Counted from the first letter of the stretch, positions 51,921-59,389 are shown. The stretch: DNA of 64,000 nt from Anaerolineales bacterium (GCA_020634875.1 JACKAX010000002.1:124001-188000); one strand, 5' to 3'. The notes: a model not told the origin generated them from the letters alone. Numbers and translations: made by a program.

Positions 51921-52793
51921 ATGAGCATAATTGAAGTCAACCAACTTACCAAGTTTTATGGGAAAGCCAGAGGCATTGTAGATGTGTCCTTTAATGTGGA
52001 AGAAGGCGAAATTTTTGGCTTTATTGGACCGAACGGGGCCGGGAAATCTACCACCATTCGGTTGCTGTTGTCGTTGATTCGCCCCACAAGCGGGACTGCC
52101 ACAGTCTTCGGGAAAAATGTGGTCACGCAAGGGCCAAGCATCCGCCGGGATATTGGCTACCTGCCTTCGGAAGTGTATTACTACGAAGGGATGAAAGTGA
52201 TTGACCTGCTCAAATATTCTGCCAGTTTTTACGAAGGCGATTTCACCAAACGGATGAATGAGTTGTCCAGCCTGATGGAACTAGACCTGACTCGTCGGAT
52301 CAGTGACCTATCTTACGGGAACAAGAAAAAGGTGGGCATTGTGCAAGGTTTGCTCCACAGCCCGAAACTGCTGTTCCTCGACGAACCGACGAGCGGCCTC
52401 GATCCGTTGATGCAGCGCAAATTCTTTGACCTGATCAAAGAAGAAAATGCTCGTGGGGTGACGGTGTTCTTCTCCTCCCACATTTTAGGCGAAGTCCAGC
52501 GTATGTGTACCCGCGTCGGCATCATCCGCGAAGGCAAAATCGTAGAAATCTCCAACATCCGCGCCCTCCAACAAAACAACTACAAAAAGATCGCGGTCAC
52601 TGCCAACGGACTGACCCCTGCCGCGTTCGACCTCCCCGGCGTGACCAACGTCCAGACCGAAAATGGCACGGTGAATTTCTTCTTCAAAGGCGACATCAAC
52701 GCGGTGCTACAAAAAATTAGTGCCGTTCAGGTGGCGGATGTCACCATCGAAGAGCCGACGCTGGAAGAAATTTTCATGCACTACTACGAATAG
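51921..52793 (+). CDS. ABC transporter ATP-binding protein
   Basis: The 290-residue protein has Walker A GPNGAGKST (36-44), the variant signature LSYGNKKKV, Walker B LLFLDEPTSGLD and switch FFSSHIL. A C-terminal stretch of about 70 residues follows, as in Ccm/Nat/Bcr-type ABC-2 ATPases. The ATG at 51921 follows AGGAGTGCAG. It begins a three-gene unit with two permeases; drug, antibiotic or sodium export is typical of such sets, but the substrate is not evident. Confidence 0.92.
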   Translation: MSIIEVNQLTKFYGKARGIVDVSFNVEEGEIFGFIGPNGAGKSTTIRLLLSLIRPTSGTATVFGKNVVTQGPSIRRDIGYLPSEVYYYEGMKVIDLLKYSASFYEGDFTKRMNELSSLMELDLTRRISDLSYGNKKKVGIVQGLLHSPKLLFLDEPTSGLDPLMQRKFFDLIKEENARGVTVFFSSHILGEVQRMCTRVGIIREGKIVEISNIRALQQNNYKKIAVTANGLTPAAFDLPGVTNVQTENGTVNFFFKGDINAVLQKISAVQVADVTIEEPTLEEIFMHYYE

Positions 52794-52802
52794 GCAGCAA
52801 TC

Positions 52803-53612
52803 ATGAACGCAAACATTTTTCAACATGAATTCCGTATTCGGATGCGCTCCGTGCTGACCTGGTCACTGGCGGTGGCCGCGCTTCTGTTTGTCTTTTTCTC
52901 CTTCTTTTCGGTGTTCGCCGATCAGGCCGCGTTGATGAACGAGATGATGGCGAAGTTCCCAGCGGAGATGCGGGCGGCGTTTGGGCTAGATAAAATGGAC
53001 CTGGCGACGGTGTTGGGGTTTTACAGCTTTATCTTCCTGTTCGTCCAGCTTTGTCTGGCCATCCAGGCGGCAAATTATGGCGTCGGTTTGGTTTCGATTG
53101 AAGAAACCGAATTGACCGCCGACTTCCTGATGACCAAACCCGTGAGCCGCACCGAGGTGATGACGAGCAAACTCCTGGCCGCGTTGAGCAGTTTGACCGT
53201 GACGAACGCGGTGGTGTGGGTGGTCAGTTTCGTCGCCATCGCCCTTTTCCACGGCACGCACGAGTACGAAACGGGTACGCTCCTTCTGCTGTTGATCAGC
53301 ATCATCATCTTCCAACTCTTTTTTCTGAGCGTTGGCTTGGTGATTTCCCTGCTTGTCAAACGCGTCCGCAGTGTCACCCCGTATGGGATGGGGCTGGGGT
53401 TTGGGCTGTATGTCTTGAGCGCGTTTAGTGGCGTGTTTGGCGATGTGGCGTTGGAATATCTCACCCCGTTCAAACACCTGGACGCGGCGGCCATCGTCAA
53501 AACGGGTGGGTATGATATGCCGTTGGTCTTGCTTAACCTCGCGGTGACGGTCATTGCGTTGGGGGCGAGCTATTGGCTATACATCAACCGCGACATACAT
53601 GCGGTATCGTAG
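52803..53612 (+). CDS. ABC-2 type permease, first
   Basis: The 269-residue protein has six TM segments: about 18-40, 60-85, 110-135, 150-175, 180-205 and 235-260. The stretch ETELTADFLMTKPVSRTEVM between the second and third is the usual coupling region of ABC-2 permeases. It starts 9 bp after the ATPase gene. The downstream permease shows the same layout with FSLVLPVTRSKVITAK and ends similarly (YLTPFKHLDAA against YFTPFKYFDAG), so the two likely arose by duplication and form a heterodimer. Confidence 0.88.
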   Translation: MNANIFQHEFRIRMRSVLTWSLAVAALLFVFFSFFSVFADQAALMNEMMAKFPAEMRAAFGLDKMDLATVLGFYSFIFLFVQLCLAIQAANYGVGLVSIEETELTADFLMTKPVSRTEVMTSKLLAALSSLTVTNAVVWVVSFVAIALFHGTHEYETGTLLLLLISIIIFQLFFLSVGLVISLLVKRVRSVTPYGMGLGFGLYVLSAFSGVFGDVALEYLTPFKHLDAAAIVKTGGYDMPLVLLNLAVTVIALGASYWLYINRDIHAVS

Positions 53613-53618
53613 TATCCC

Positions 53619-53718
53619 AAAACCCTAAAGGTTTTCCTCGCGGAATTTGGATAATAGTTAGCGAGAAAGCCTTTCCAAAAATACAACTTGCTACATGCAA
53701 GAAACCTTTAGGGTTTTC
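53619..53718. repeat. Palindrome-ended repeat of the AAACCTTTAGGGTTTT type
   Basis: AAAACCCTAAAGGTTTTC (53619-53636) and GAAACCTTTAGGGTTTTC (53701-53718) are complementary; CTCGC and GCGAG make an inner stem. It separates the two permease genes and could shift expression between them. Confidence 0.75.
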
Positions 53719-53735
53719 TCGTAAGGAGATCAGAA

Positions 53736-54530
53736 ATGAATATCTTTCTTCGTGAACTCAAAGCAAATTTCAAATCCTTGATCATCTGGAGTGTGATTGT
53801 CATGCTCTTGATCATCGTGGGTACCTCCAAATTCGCGGCCTTTGCGGGTGACCCCGAAATGCTGAAAATCCTGGACACCATCCCCACCGCGGTCATGGAC
53901 GCCATGAATTTCAGCACCTTCAACCTGACCACCCTCACCGGTTTTTACGGCGTCATGTTCGTGTACTTCGGGTTGATGGCGGCCATCTCGGCGGCGATGT
54001 GGGGGAGCGAAATCATCTCCAAAGAGGAACGCGACAAGACCGTCGAATTTTCACTGGTGCTGCCCGTCACCCGGAGTAAAGTGATCACCGCCAAAGCCCT
54101 GGCCGCACTGGTGAACTGTATTGCTTTCGTGTTGATCACCTGGGGCTTTTCTATGGTTGCGGTGCAATCGTACAAGCCCGATCAGGCCTATTATGACTTC
54201 CTCGCCCTCGAAATGCAGGCGATGTTTGGCATTGAGATGATCTTCCTCGCGGTCGGCCTGCTGTTGGGCTGTGCGATGAAGCAGTATAAACTCTCCGGCT
54301 CCACCGCGGTGGGCATTATCCTCGTCACGTACTTTATGTCCATCATCTCCGCGATGCAGAAAGACCTGGATTTTCTCAAATACTTCACCCCCTTCAAGTA
54401 TTTTGACGCGGGCGAGTTGTACAGGACGGGAAAGTTTGATGGGAGCTTTCTTGCGCTTTCCGCAGGGATTATCGTGGTGTGTCTGGTCGCAGCGTATTGG
54501 GCGTATAACCGGCGGGATTTGTATATTTAG
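53736..54530 (+). CDS. ABC-2 type permease, second
   Basis: The 264-residue protein has six TM segments and the same layout as the first permease (ERDKTVEFSLVLPVTRSKVI, then KDLDFLKYFTPFKYFDAGEL). The start has AAGGAGATCAG upstream, inside the right end of the repeat. It is the last gene before the Y-RNA array, whose promoter begins 8 bp after this stop codon. Confidence 0.88.
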   Translation: MNIFLRELKANFKSLIIWSVIVMLLIIVGTSKFAAFAGDPEMLKILDTIPTAVMDAMNFSTFNLTTLTGFYGVMFVYFGLMAAISAAMWGSEIISKEERDKTVEFSLVLPVTRSKVITAKALAALVNCIAFVLITWGFSMVAVQSYKPDQAYYDFLALEMQAMFGIEMIFLAVGLLLGCAMKQYKLSGSTAVGIILVTYFMSIISAMQKDLDFLKYFTPFKYFDAGELYRTGKFDGSFLALSAGIIVVCLVAAYWAYNRRDLYI

Positions 54531-54538
54531 AAAATTCC

Positions 54539-54568
54539 TTGACGCCTAAATCGTCCCCTGGGTAAAAT
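54539..54568 (+). promoter_or_regulatory. Promoter of the Y-RNA array
   Basis: TTGACG (54539-54544) and TAAAAT (54563-54568) are 18 bp apart. The expected transcript start, about 54574, coincides with the first base-paired positions of the first RNA. I see no comparable promoter before the second and third RNAs. Confidence 0.7.
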
Positions 54569-54572
54569 ACTA

Positions 54573-54636
54573 CCAATGGTGGTGAAGATAACGGTTACTT
54601 CTGGAAAAATAGTCCGTTATCGCTTGTTCCCCAGGC
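54573..54636 (+). ncRNA. Y RNA 1 (minimal, no tRNA-like module)
   Basis: This is a single forked stem. TGG (54577-54579) pairs with CCA near 54631, outside an internal loop made of TGGTGAA on the left and GCTTGTTCC on the right. Above it GATAACGG (54587-54594) pairs perfectly with CCGTTATC (54614-54621), closing a 19-nt loop. The same two loop strands recur in the next two RNAs while the stems differ but stay paired. That pattern, directly upstream of a Ro60 gene, points to a Y RNA whose conserved loop is the protein-binding part. Confidence 0.8.
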
Positions 54637-54650
54637 TCTTAAAAACGTTA

Positions 54651-54784
54651 AACCTTGGTGGTGAAGGATACAGATACATCGGACCAAAGGGCCGTAGGTT
54701 CAAATCCTGCCTGGCTCGCAAGAGTCAGTAGCTCAGTCTGGCAGAGCAAATGGCAAAAAGCTGTTTCCGCTGGTTCCCCAAGTT
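54651..54784 (+). ncRNA. Y RNA 2 (YrlA-like) with permuted tRNA mimic
   Basis: The lower stem CTTGG/CCAAG (54654-54658 with 54778-54782) and the shared loop strands TGGTGAA and GCTGGTTCC are followed by GGATACAG/CTGTTTCC (54666-54673, 54761-54768; 7 of 8 pairs). Inside lies a tRNA mimic in permuted order. A hairpin at about 54680-54693 comes first, then a T-arm GTAGG-TTCAAAT-CCTGC (54694-54710). A 7-bp acceptor-like stem CTGGCTC/GAGTCAG (54711-54728) follows, closed by a GCAA loop, then TA, then a D-arm GCTC-AGTCTGGCA-GAGC (54731-54747). YrlA RNAs of other bacteria are known to mimic tRNA this way. Ends may extend to 54644-54789. Confidence 0.85.
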
Positions 54785-54806
54785 GCGTTAGCGATTTTTG
54801 TTCAAA

Positions 54807-54942
54807 TACTTTGGTGGTGTAGGTGACAGTTTCATCGCCTCTTAAGCGGGTGACGGGAGTTCGAATCTCCCTCCTCCTTCGGGAGTATCGTCTAGTGGAT
54901 CAGGACGCCTAAAAAAGCTGTTATCGCTTGTTCCCCAAAGTA
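54807..54942 (+). ncRNA. Y RNA 3 (YrlA-like) with permuted tRNA-Glu-like mimic
   Basis: The lower stem TACTTTGG/CCAAAGTA (54807-54814 with 54935-54942) is perfect. The shared loop strands are TGGTGTA and GCTTGTTCC, then GGTGACAG/CTGTTATC (54822-54829, 54918-54925) with two GU pairs. The tRNA mimic contains an anticodon-arm-like hairpin TCGCC/GGTGA with a 9-nt loop (54835-54853), then a T-arm GGGAG-TTCGAAT-CTCCC (54855-54871). A short acceptor-like stem CTCC-TTCG-GGAG (54874-54885) follows, then TA and a D-arm CGTC...GACG (54889-54907) with TAGTGGATCAG in the loop. The D-arm closely resembles that of tRNA-Glu. Confidence 0.85.
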
Positions 54943-54975
54943 AAGCCCTGGAACCCCGGGGCTTTTTTTGTTTTT
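54942..54975 (+). terminator. Terminator of the Y-RNA array
   Basis: AAAGCCCTGG (54942-54951) pairs with CCGGGGCTTT (54956-54965) and is followed by TTTTGTTTTT. It begins at the last paired base of Y RNA 3 and lies 21 bp before the Ro60 start codon, so the mRNA must come from read-through or an unseen promoter. Confidence 0.88.
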
Positions 54976-54995
54976 GGCAACAAGGAGTGATAAAG

Positions 54996-56315
54996 ATGTC
55001 AAAAATCAACATCCTGAATCGGTTTTTTCCCAAAACACACGAAGGCGCGCCCGCAGCACAGTTGACGGCTGTCCAACAATTACGCCGTTCCTTAATGGCA
55101 TGTTTGCTGTGGGAGGATTCCTTTTATGAAAGCGGAGAAGATATTGCCGCGCGCTTGAAAGCGCTCGTTCCCCAAGTAGATGCCGGAACGGTGGCCGCGT
55201 TGGCGATTGAAGCCCGCGAAAAGTTCAAGCTGCGTCATGCGCCACTTCTCATTGTGCGGGAAATGGCGCGCCATCCAGCGCATAAACGTTTTGTCGGGGA
55301 AACGCTGGCGCGGGTCATTCAACGGGCGGACGAGTTGTCCGAATTTTTGGCGTTGTACTGGATGGAGGGCAAACAACCCCTCTCGAAACAAGTCAAAAAA
55401 GGGTTGGCGGAAGCGTTCACAAAGTTTGACGCCTATCAACTTGCAAAATATGATCGCGCCGGGGCCGTCAGACTGCGAGATGTGTTATTTCTCGTTCACG
55501 CAAAGCCAAAGGATGCAGAACAAGAAGCTATGTGGAAACAACTTGTAGATGGCACCCTCCCTAGCCCGGATACCTGGGAAGTGGCTTTATCGGGTGGGCA
55601 GGAACCGCAAGAAACATGGACGCGCTTGCTCCAAGAAAATAAATTAGGTGCGCTGGCATTGTTGCGGAATCTTCGCAATATGGCTGAGGCGAAGGTGGAT
55701 GAAGATTTAATTTTTACCGCGCTGGAAAAAATGAAAGTAGAGCGTGTGTTGCCATTCCGGTTTATTTCGGCGGCGCGGTTTGTTCCTCAGTGGGAGCATC
55801 CATTGGAAGGGGCCATGTTGAAATGCCTGGATGGGCGCGAAAAGCTGCCAGGGAAAACGGTCATTCTGGTGGATGTGTCCGGTAGTATGGATAGCCGCAT
55901 CGCGAACAAGTCCGATTTGATGCGATACGATGCCGCGAACGGGTTGGCGATTCTTGCACGGGAACTGTGTGAGCAGGTCGCGGTCTATTCCTTTTCCAAC
56001 GAAGTGGTACGTGTCCCTGACCGGCATGGGTTTGCCTTGCGAGATGCAATCAAAAATAGCCAACTCCATTCGGGAACGTATTTAGGCAAAACAATTGAAA
56101 CGTTGGACAAACGCGAAAAATATGATCGTTTGCTGGTGTTGACCGATGAGCAATCCCGTGATGCTGTACCTGATCCGAAAGGAATGGGCTACATGATTAA
56201 CGTAGCCGCATACAAAAATGGCGTAGGATACGATGCCTGGATGCGGATTGACGGCTGGTCAGAAGCCATTTTTGATTACATTACCACCATTGAAAAAGAA
56301 GCACAAATCGGCTAA
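54996..56315 (+). CDS. rsr: Ro60 (TROVE-vWA) RNA-binding protein
   Basis: The 439-residue protein is a bacterial Ro60/Rsr. Residues about 25-275 form the TROVE ring of helical repeats (AAQLTAVQQLRRSLMACLLW, HAPLLIVREMARH, YQLAKYDRAGAVRLRDVLFL, LLRNLRNMAEAKVDEDLI). Residues about 285-435 form a vWA domain with an intact metal site: DVSGSMDS gives D293, S295 and S297, with GTYLGK and LTDEQS supplying the later residues. Ro60 rings bind misfolded RNAs and Y RNAs; in bacteria a Y RNA can tether Ro to the exonuclease PNPase for structured-RNA decay. The start at 54996 has AAGGAG nine bases upstream. Three Y RNAs precede it; no rtcB is adjacent. Confidence 0.93.
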   Translation: MSKINILNRFFPKTHEGAPAAQLTAVQQLRRSLMACLLWEDSFYESGEDIAARLKALVPQVDAGTVAALAIEAREKFKLRHAPLLIVREMARHPAHKRFVGETLARVIQRADELSEFLALYWMEGKQPLSKQVKKGLAEAFTKFDAYQLAKYDRAGAVRLRDVLFLVHAKPKDAEQEAMWKQLVDGTLPSPDTWEVALSGGQEPQETWTRLLQENKLGALALLRNLRNMAEAKVDEDLIFTALEKMKVERVLPFRFISAARFVPQWEHPLEGAMLKCLDGREKLPGKTVILVDVSGSMDSRIANKSDLMRYDAANGLAILARELCEQVAVYSFSNEVVRVPDRHGFALRDAIKNSQLHSGTYLGKTIETLDKREKYDRLLVLTDEQSRDAVPDPKGMGYMINVAAYKNGVGYDAWMRIDGWSEAIFDYITTIEKEAQIG

Positions 56316-56348
56316 ATCAAAAAATCGGCCCCATGCGTAATTAAAGCC

Positions 56349-57284
56349 ATGAAAACCAAAGCCCAACTCCAAGCCGAAATCGCCCAAAAACGCACTGCCG
56401 CGGTGATCATCAACGCCCGCTCCCGGCATGGGGAACGCCTCTATCACCAAACGCTGGAGGGGCTGGCCGCGCGGGGCCTCACCGTCACCGCTTCCTATCC
56501 GATCACACACCCCAGTCAGATGCCGCAGGCGGCCAAAGAAGCGTTGCAGAGCGGAACGCCTCTGGTCATCCTCGGCGGGGGAGACGGCACGATCAGTTCG
56601 ACGATGGATTACTTCGCCTATCAGGATGTGGTCGTGGGCATTTTGCCGTTGGGCACAGGGAACAGTTTTGCGCGCGGGTTGGGCCTACCCCTGGAAATCA
56701 ACGCGGCGATAGATGTGCTTGCGAATGGTAAAGTGGTAGATGTGGATTTGGGCAAAGTTGGGGACAACTACTACTCCAACGTAGTCGCTATCGGCTTTTC
56801 CGCGGACGTCGCCCACAATATGCCGCACAACCTAAAACGTGTCTTTGGCCCTCTCGCGTATGGCATCCAAGCGTTGAAATACATCCTAAAATCCCAAAAA
56901 TTTCGGATGACTCTGACCTTCGACAACCAGACCTACACAACAGACAGCTATCAAGTTCTCGTGGCGAATGGCAGTGGCTTCGGCCTTGCCCCCATCATCC
57001 CCGGTGCCCACGCAGACGAACGCAAACTGACCGTACTCGCCCTCAAAGCCCTCAACCGGTGGGAACTCCTTGACTTTTGGGGACGCTCCCTCATCGGCAC
57101 CCCCCGGCAAATGAAACACGTCAGAGACTTTACCACGCAGGAAATTACTATTCAAACCACCCCTCCCAAAACCCTCGACATTGACGGCGAACCTGGCCCT
57201 CAAACCCCCGTCACCATCTCCCTCGCCCCCGAAGCCCTCAAAATCATGGCCCCGCAGTCCTTTGAAGAACCATGGGATGATTAG
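56349..57284 (+). CDS. YegS/diacylglycerol kinase family lipid kinase
   Basis: The 311-residue protein has the DAGK catalytic motif GGGDGT (76-81), GILPLGTGNSFARGLG and, in the C-terminal beta-sandwich, LDIDGEPG. It would phosphorylate a lipid alcohol such as diacylglycerol with ATP at the inner face of the membrane. It begins 33 bp after the Ro60 stop on the same strand, so it may share its transcript. No Shine-Dalgarno is evident, and a functional link with Ro60 is not suggested by anything else. Confidence 0.9.
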   Translation: MKTKAQLQAEIAQKRTAAVIINARSRHGERLYHQTLEGLAARGLTVTASYPITHPSQMPQAAKEALQSGTPLVILGGGDGTISSTMDYFAYQDVVVGILPLGTGNSFARGLGLPLEINAAIDVLANGKVVDVDLGKVGDNYYSNVVAIGFSADVAHNMPHNLKRVFGPLAYGIQALKYILKSQKFRMTLTFDNQTYTTDSYQVLVANGSGFGLAPIIPGAHADERKLTVLALKALNRWELLDFWGRSLIGTPRQMKHVRDFTTQEITIQTTPPKTLDIDGEPGPQTPVTISLAPEALKIMAPQSFEEPWDD

Positions 57285-57311
57285 AGAAGTCACGCTTCTC
57301 AGTTTACCCTA

Positions 57312-57518
57312 TCACGTAAACCCACCCCCACTCGTCACATGCCCACACAGGGGACAACTGATCTGCATCAGCCCATCGTAATCCAACACCCCTTCCCCAC
57401 ACGCCGGGCACGGTTGCCCCGGACGCGGTTCCACAAACGGCGCATCGCAGGTGCGCGTCGGCGTTTGGATTTCATCTTCCGTGGGAGCCGGGAGGGGTGG
57501 GGCGATGTACCATTCCAT
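57312..57518 (-). CDS. Small zinc-ribbon protein (68 aa)
   Basis: The C-terminal half contains PCPACGEG and SCPLCGHV, two CxxC pairs 17 residues apart, the mark of a zinc ribbon. The N-terminal half is Pro-rich with no clear fold. It overlaps no other gene and is convergent with the lipid kinase. No Shine-Dalgarno is visible. Function unknown; RNA, DNA or protein binding are all possible. Confidence 0.6.
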   Translation of the reverse strand: MEWYIAPPLPAPTEDEIQTPTRTCDAPFVEPRPGQPCPACGEGVLDYDGLMQISCPLCGHVTSGGGFT

Positions 57519-57537
57519 GAATGATTTCGAATAGCAA

Positions 57538-57640
57538 ATGGTACACAGATGGCGCAGAGGGGGACAGAGGAAAACAGAAAATTCTAGAAATTTTTCTGTG
57601 TCCTTCTGCGTTTCCTGTGTTTTCTGTGTACCATTTTTGT
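57538..57640. repeat. Long inverted repeat, family B copy 2
   Basis: AATGGTACACAGATGGCGCA (57538-57557) matches the reverse complement of the right end (TTCCTGTGTTTTCTGTGTACC, last 20 ending about 57633). The arms are about 45-50 bp with a tiny loop at AATTCTAGAAATT. TCATCGC/GCGATGA (about 57642-57670) forms a further small dyad. Confidence 0.8.
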
Positions 57641-57713
57641 GTCATCGCGCAAAACTCACTTGTGCGATGAAAAAAGTACGATTCTTTTTGGGCCTACAAC
57701 AAGAGAACAATTT

Positions 57714-58439
57714 TTAGTGTGCGTGTGCGTGGTCGTGCGCTTCCCACTCTTCGCGCAAGCCTTTCATCGTCTCCGTGTCGAGGACAGTCATCAACTTGGT
57801 CATCAACGCCTTTTCGGGCACGGCGCCTTCGATGTGGATCACATCGCTGATCACGGTGCGGGGAACGCCGTACACATGGTAGCGGTTCGCCAGGTGGGGG
57901 AATTCGCTCGCTTCGACCATGTCGGCGGTGACGAGCGGGCTGGCCATCGCCAATTGGTGGGCGAGGATGACCGCGCGGGGGCAGTAGGGGCAGGTGGGGG
58001 TCACGAACACTTGCAGGTGAACGGGTTCGGTCAGGCGGGCGAGGTCTTTCAGGGTGGCGTCATTCAGGCCAGGTTCGTTGGTGCCGACCATGCGAATATC
58101 TTCGATCAGCGTGCCAAATTCGTAGCCGGAAGGAATCCCGTACAGGCGGATGCCGAAGTCTTTCGGGTCAGAACCCCCTCGGGTCACGGCAACCGCGGGG
58201 ATTTTGTCAATGCCAAATTCTTCGACGATTTCCGCGTCCCCCACAAAATCACGGATTTCGACCGAGATTTTGTCGGACAGGGCGGCGACTTCATCAATCA
58301 AATTACGGGTTTCAACGCAGAAATCACATTCCAGTGCGCCGCCTTCGCCTTGCGTAAACACAACCAGTTTGACTTCTTCTTCCAAAGGTGCAAATGCGGC
58401 ACGGATTTGTTCTTGAATTTCAGGGGTAAGTAAGGACAT
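57714..58439 (-). CDS. Protein disulfide oxidoreductase with two thioredoxin folds (PDO-like)
   Basis: The 241-residue protein consists of two thioredoxin-like units, each with an active CxxC: CDFC (38-41) and CPYC (150-153). Cis-proline regions follow (DKIPAVAV and VYGVPRTVI). This is the plan of archaeal-type PDO, a glutaredoxin-like enzyme of the cytoplasm that makes or breaks disulfides. A His-rich tail (HDHAHAH) could bind metal. GGAG lies six bases before the ATG at 58439; 58442 is an alternative. Family B repeats flank the gene on both sides. Confidence 0.87.
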   Translation of the reverse strand: MSLLTPEIQEQIRAAFAPLEEEVKLVVFTQGEGGALECDFCVETRNLIDEVAALSDKISVEIRDFVGDAEIVEEFGIDKIPAVAVTRGGSDPKDFGIRLYGIPSGYEFGTLIEDIRMVGTNEPGLNDATLKDLARLTEPVHLQVFVTPTCPYCPRAVILAHQLAMASPLVTADMVEASEFPHLANRYHVYGVPRTVISDVIHIEGAVPEKALMTKLMTVLDTETMKGLREEWEAHDHAHAH

Positions 58440-58461
58440 CATGTTCTCCATAAATAGTTTT

Positions 58462-58640
58462 TAAGCAATATCGCAAAAGTTGCTTTTTCACGATGGGCGA
58501 TAGGACACAGATGGCACAGAAGGGACAGATGGAAACAGAAGATTTCGATAATTTTCTCTATTTCCTTCTGAGCTTTCTGTGTCCCATTTTTCATCCCGCA
58601 TACCCGAAAGCGAGTTTTGCGCGATTGCGTTTTTAGCGTT
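58462..58640. repeat. Long inverted repeat, family B copy 3, with outer arms
   Basis: The core (58494-58600) pairs GGACACAGATGGCACAGAAG on the left with TTCTGAGCTTTCTGTGTCCC on the right. Outer arms TATCGCAAAAGTTGC and AGCGAGTTTTGCGCGATT (ending about 58636) add a second level of pairing. It fills most of the 365-bp gap between the PDO and TlpA-like genes; I see no further gene there. Confidence 0.75.
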
Positions 58641-58804
58641 CTGTTTGTTTGGATGCGTGACCTCGCAAAAAGTAACACATCAAATTCCCGCGTATTTCTT
58701 CGCCATTTTTCTGTAACCATCTATCCCTTTCCGCATCCAAAAAGTATATCTTTTTATATGCAACGTTTTACGACTTAACTTATACGTTTTCCCTGGAGAC
58801 CTCC

Positions 58805-59389
58805 ATGCAAGCTACTCATACCAATTCCCGCCGAGAACAACGTCGAGCGGCGCGCCGTCGTGAAAAAACCAACCAAACCCTCATTTTCGTCGGAGTTGGG
58901 ATATTGCTCTTGGCGCTGATGGGGACGCTGCTCTTTTCTCGCAGTGCGCCCAAGGTGAGCGGCCCTGCCCGCGCGGGTACACAGGTGCCTGACTTCGCCC
59001 TCACCGACCTGAACGGCAACACCGTTCAAGTAAGCGATTACCTCGGCCATCCTATGCTCATCAATGCCTGGGCGACGTGGTGCCCCCCCTGCCGCGCTGA
59101 AATGCCCGATTTGCACGCTTACTATCTTGACCACAAAGATGAAGGGTTTGTGATGTTAGCCCTCAACGCTGGCGAATCCCAAACCCCGGTGGACGATTTC
59201 ATCGCGGAAATGGGGTTTACCTTCCCCGTTTTGCTCGATCCGGGCAAACTGACGCTGAATCAATTAGGGATTAATAGCTTTCCAACATCCATCATCGTGG
59301 ATCGAGATGGTATTGTCTCTGAGATACATACGGGCATGTTAACCACCGCGATGTTGGAGACAAAAGTGTCTCCCTTATTGGCTCCATAG
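58805..59389 (+). CDS. Membrane-anchored TlpA/ResA-type thioredoxin
   Basis: The 194-residue protein has a basic N-terminus, one TM segment (about 26-45) and an extracytoplasmic thioredoxin fold of the redoxin type with the active site WCPPC (C93, C96) and later FPTSIIVDRDG. Proteins of this type keep Cys pairs reduced outside the cell, often for cytochrome c maturation. The tri-haem cytochrome c 3 kb downstream makes that a sensible guess. The start has CTGGAG seven bases upstream, and a strong terminator follows. Confidence 0.9.
   Translation: MQATHTNSRREQRRAARRREKTNQTLIFVGVGILLLALMGTLLFSRSAPKVSGPARAGTQVPDFALTDLNGNTVQVSDYLGHPMLINAWATWCPPCRAEMPDLHAYYLDHKDEGFVMLALNAGESQTPVDDFIAEMGFTFPVLLDPGKLTLNQLGINSFPTSIIVDRDGIVSEIHTGMLTTAMLETKVSPLLAP

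Noticed and set aside
54690..54910. Two normal tRNA genes
   Set aside because: The T-arm comes before the D-arm, the acceptor strands are joined by a tetraloop and no CCA end can form. The pieces lie inside the stems of Y RNAs.
54690..54910. Permuted tRNA genes as known in some algae and archaea
   Set aside because: The gene order would fit, but the mimics are enclosed by the shared Ro-binding stem, lack a proper anticodon loop in copy 2 and sit next to Ro60. Y RNA is the simpler reading.
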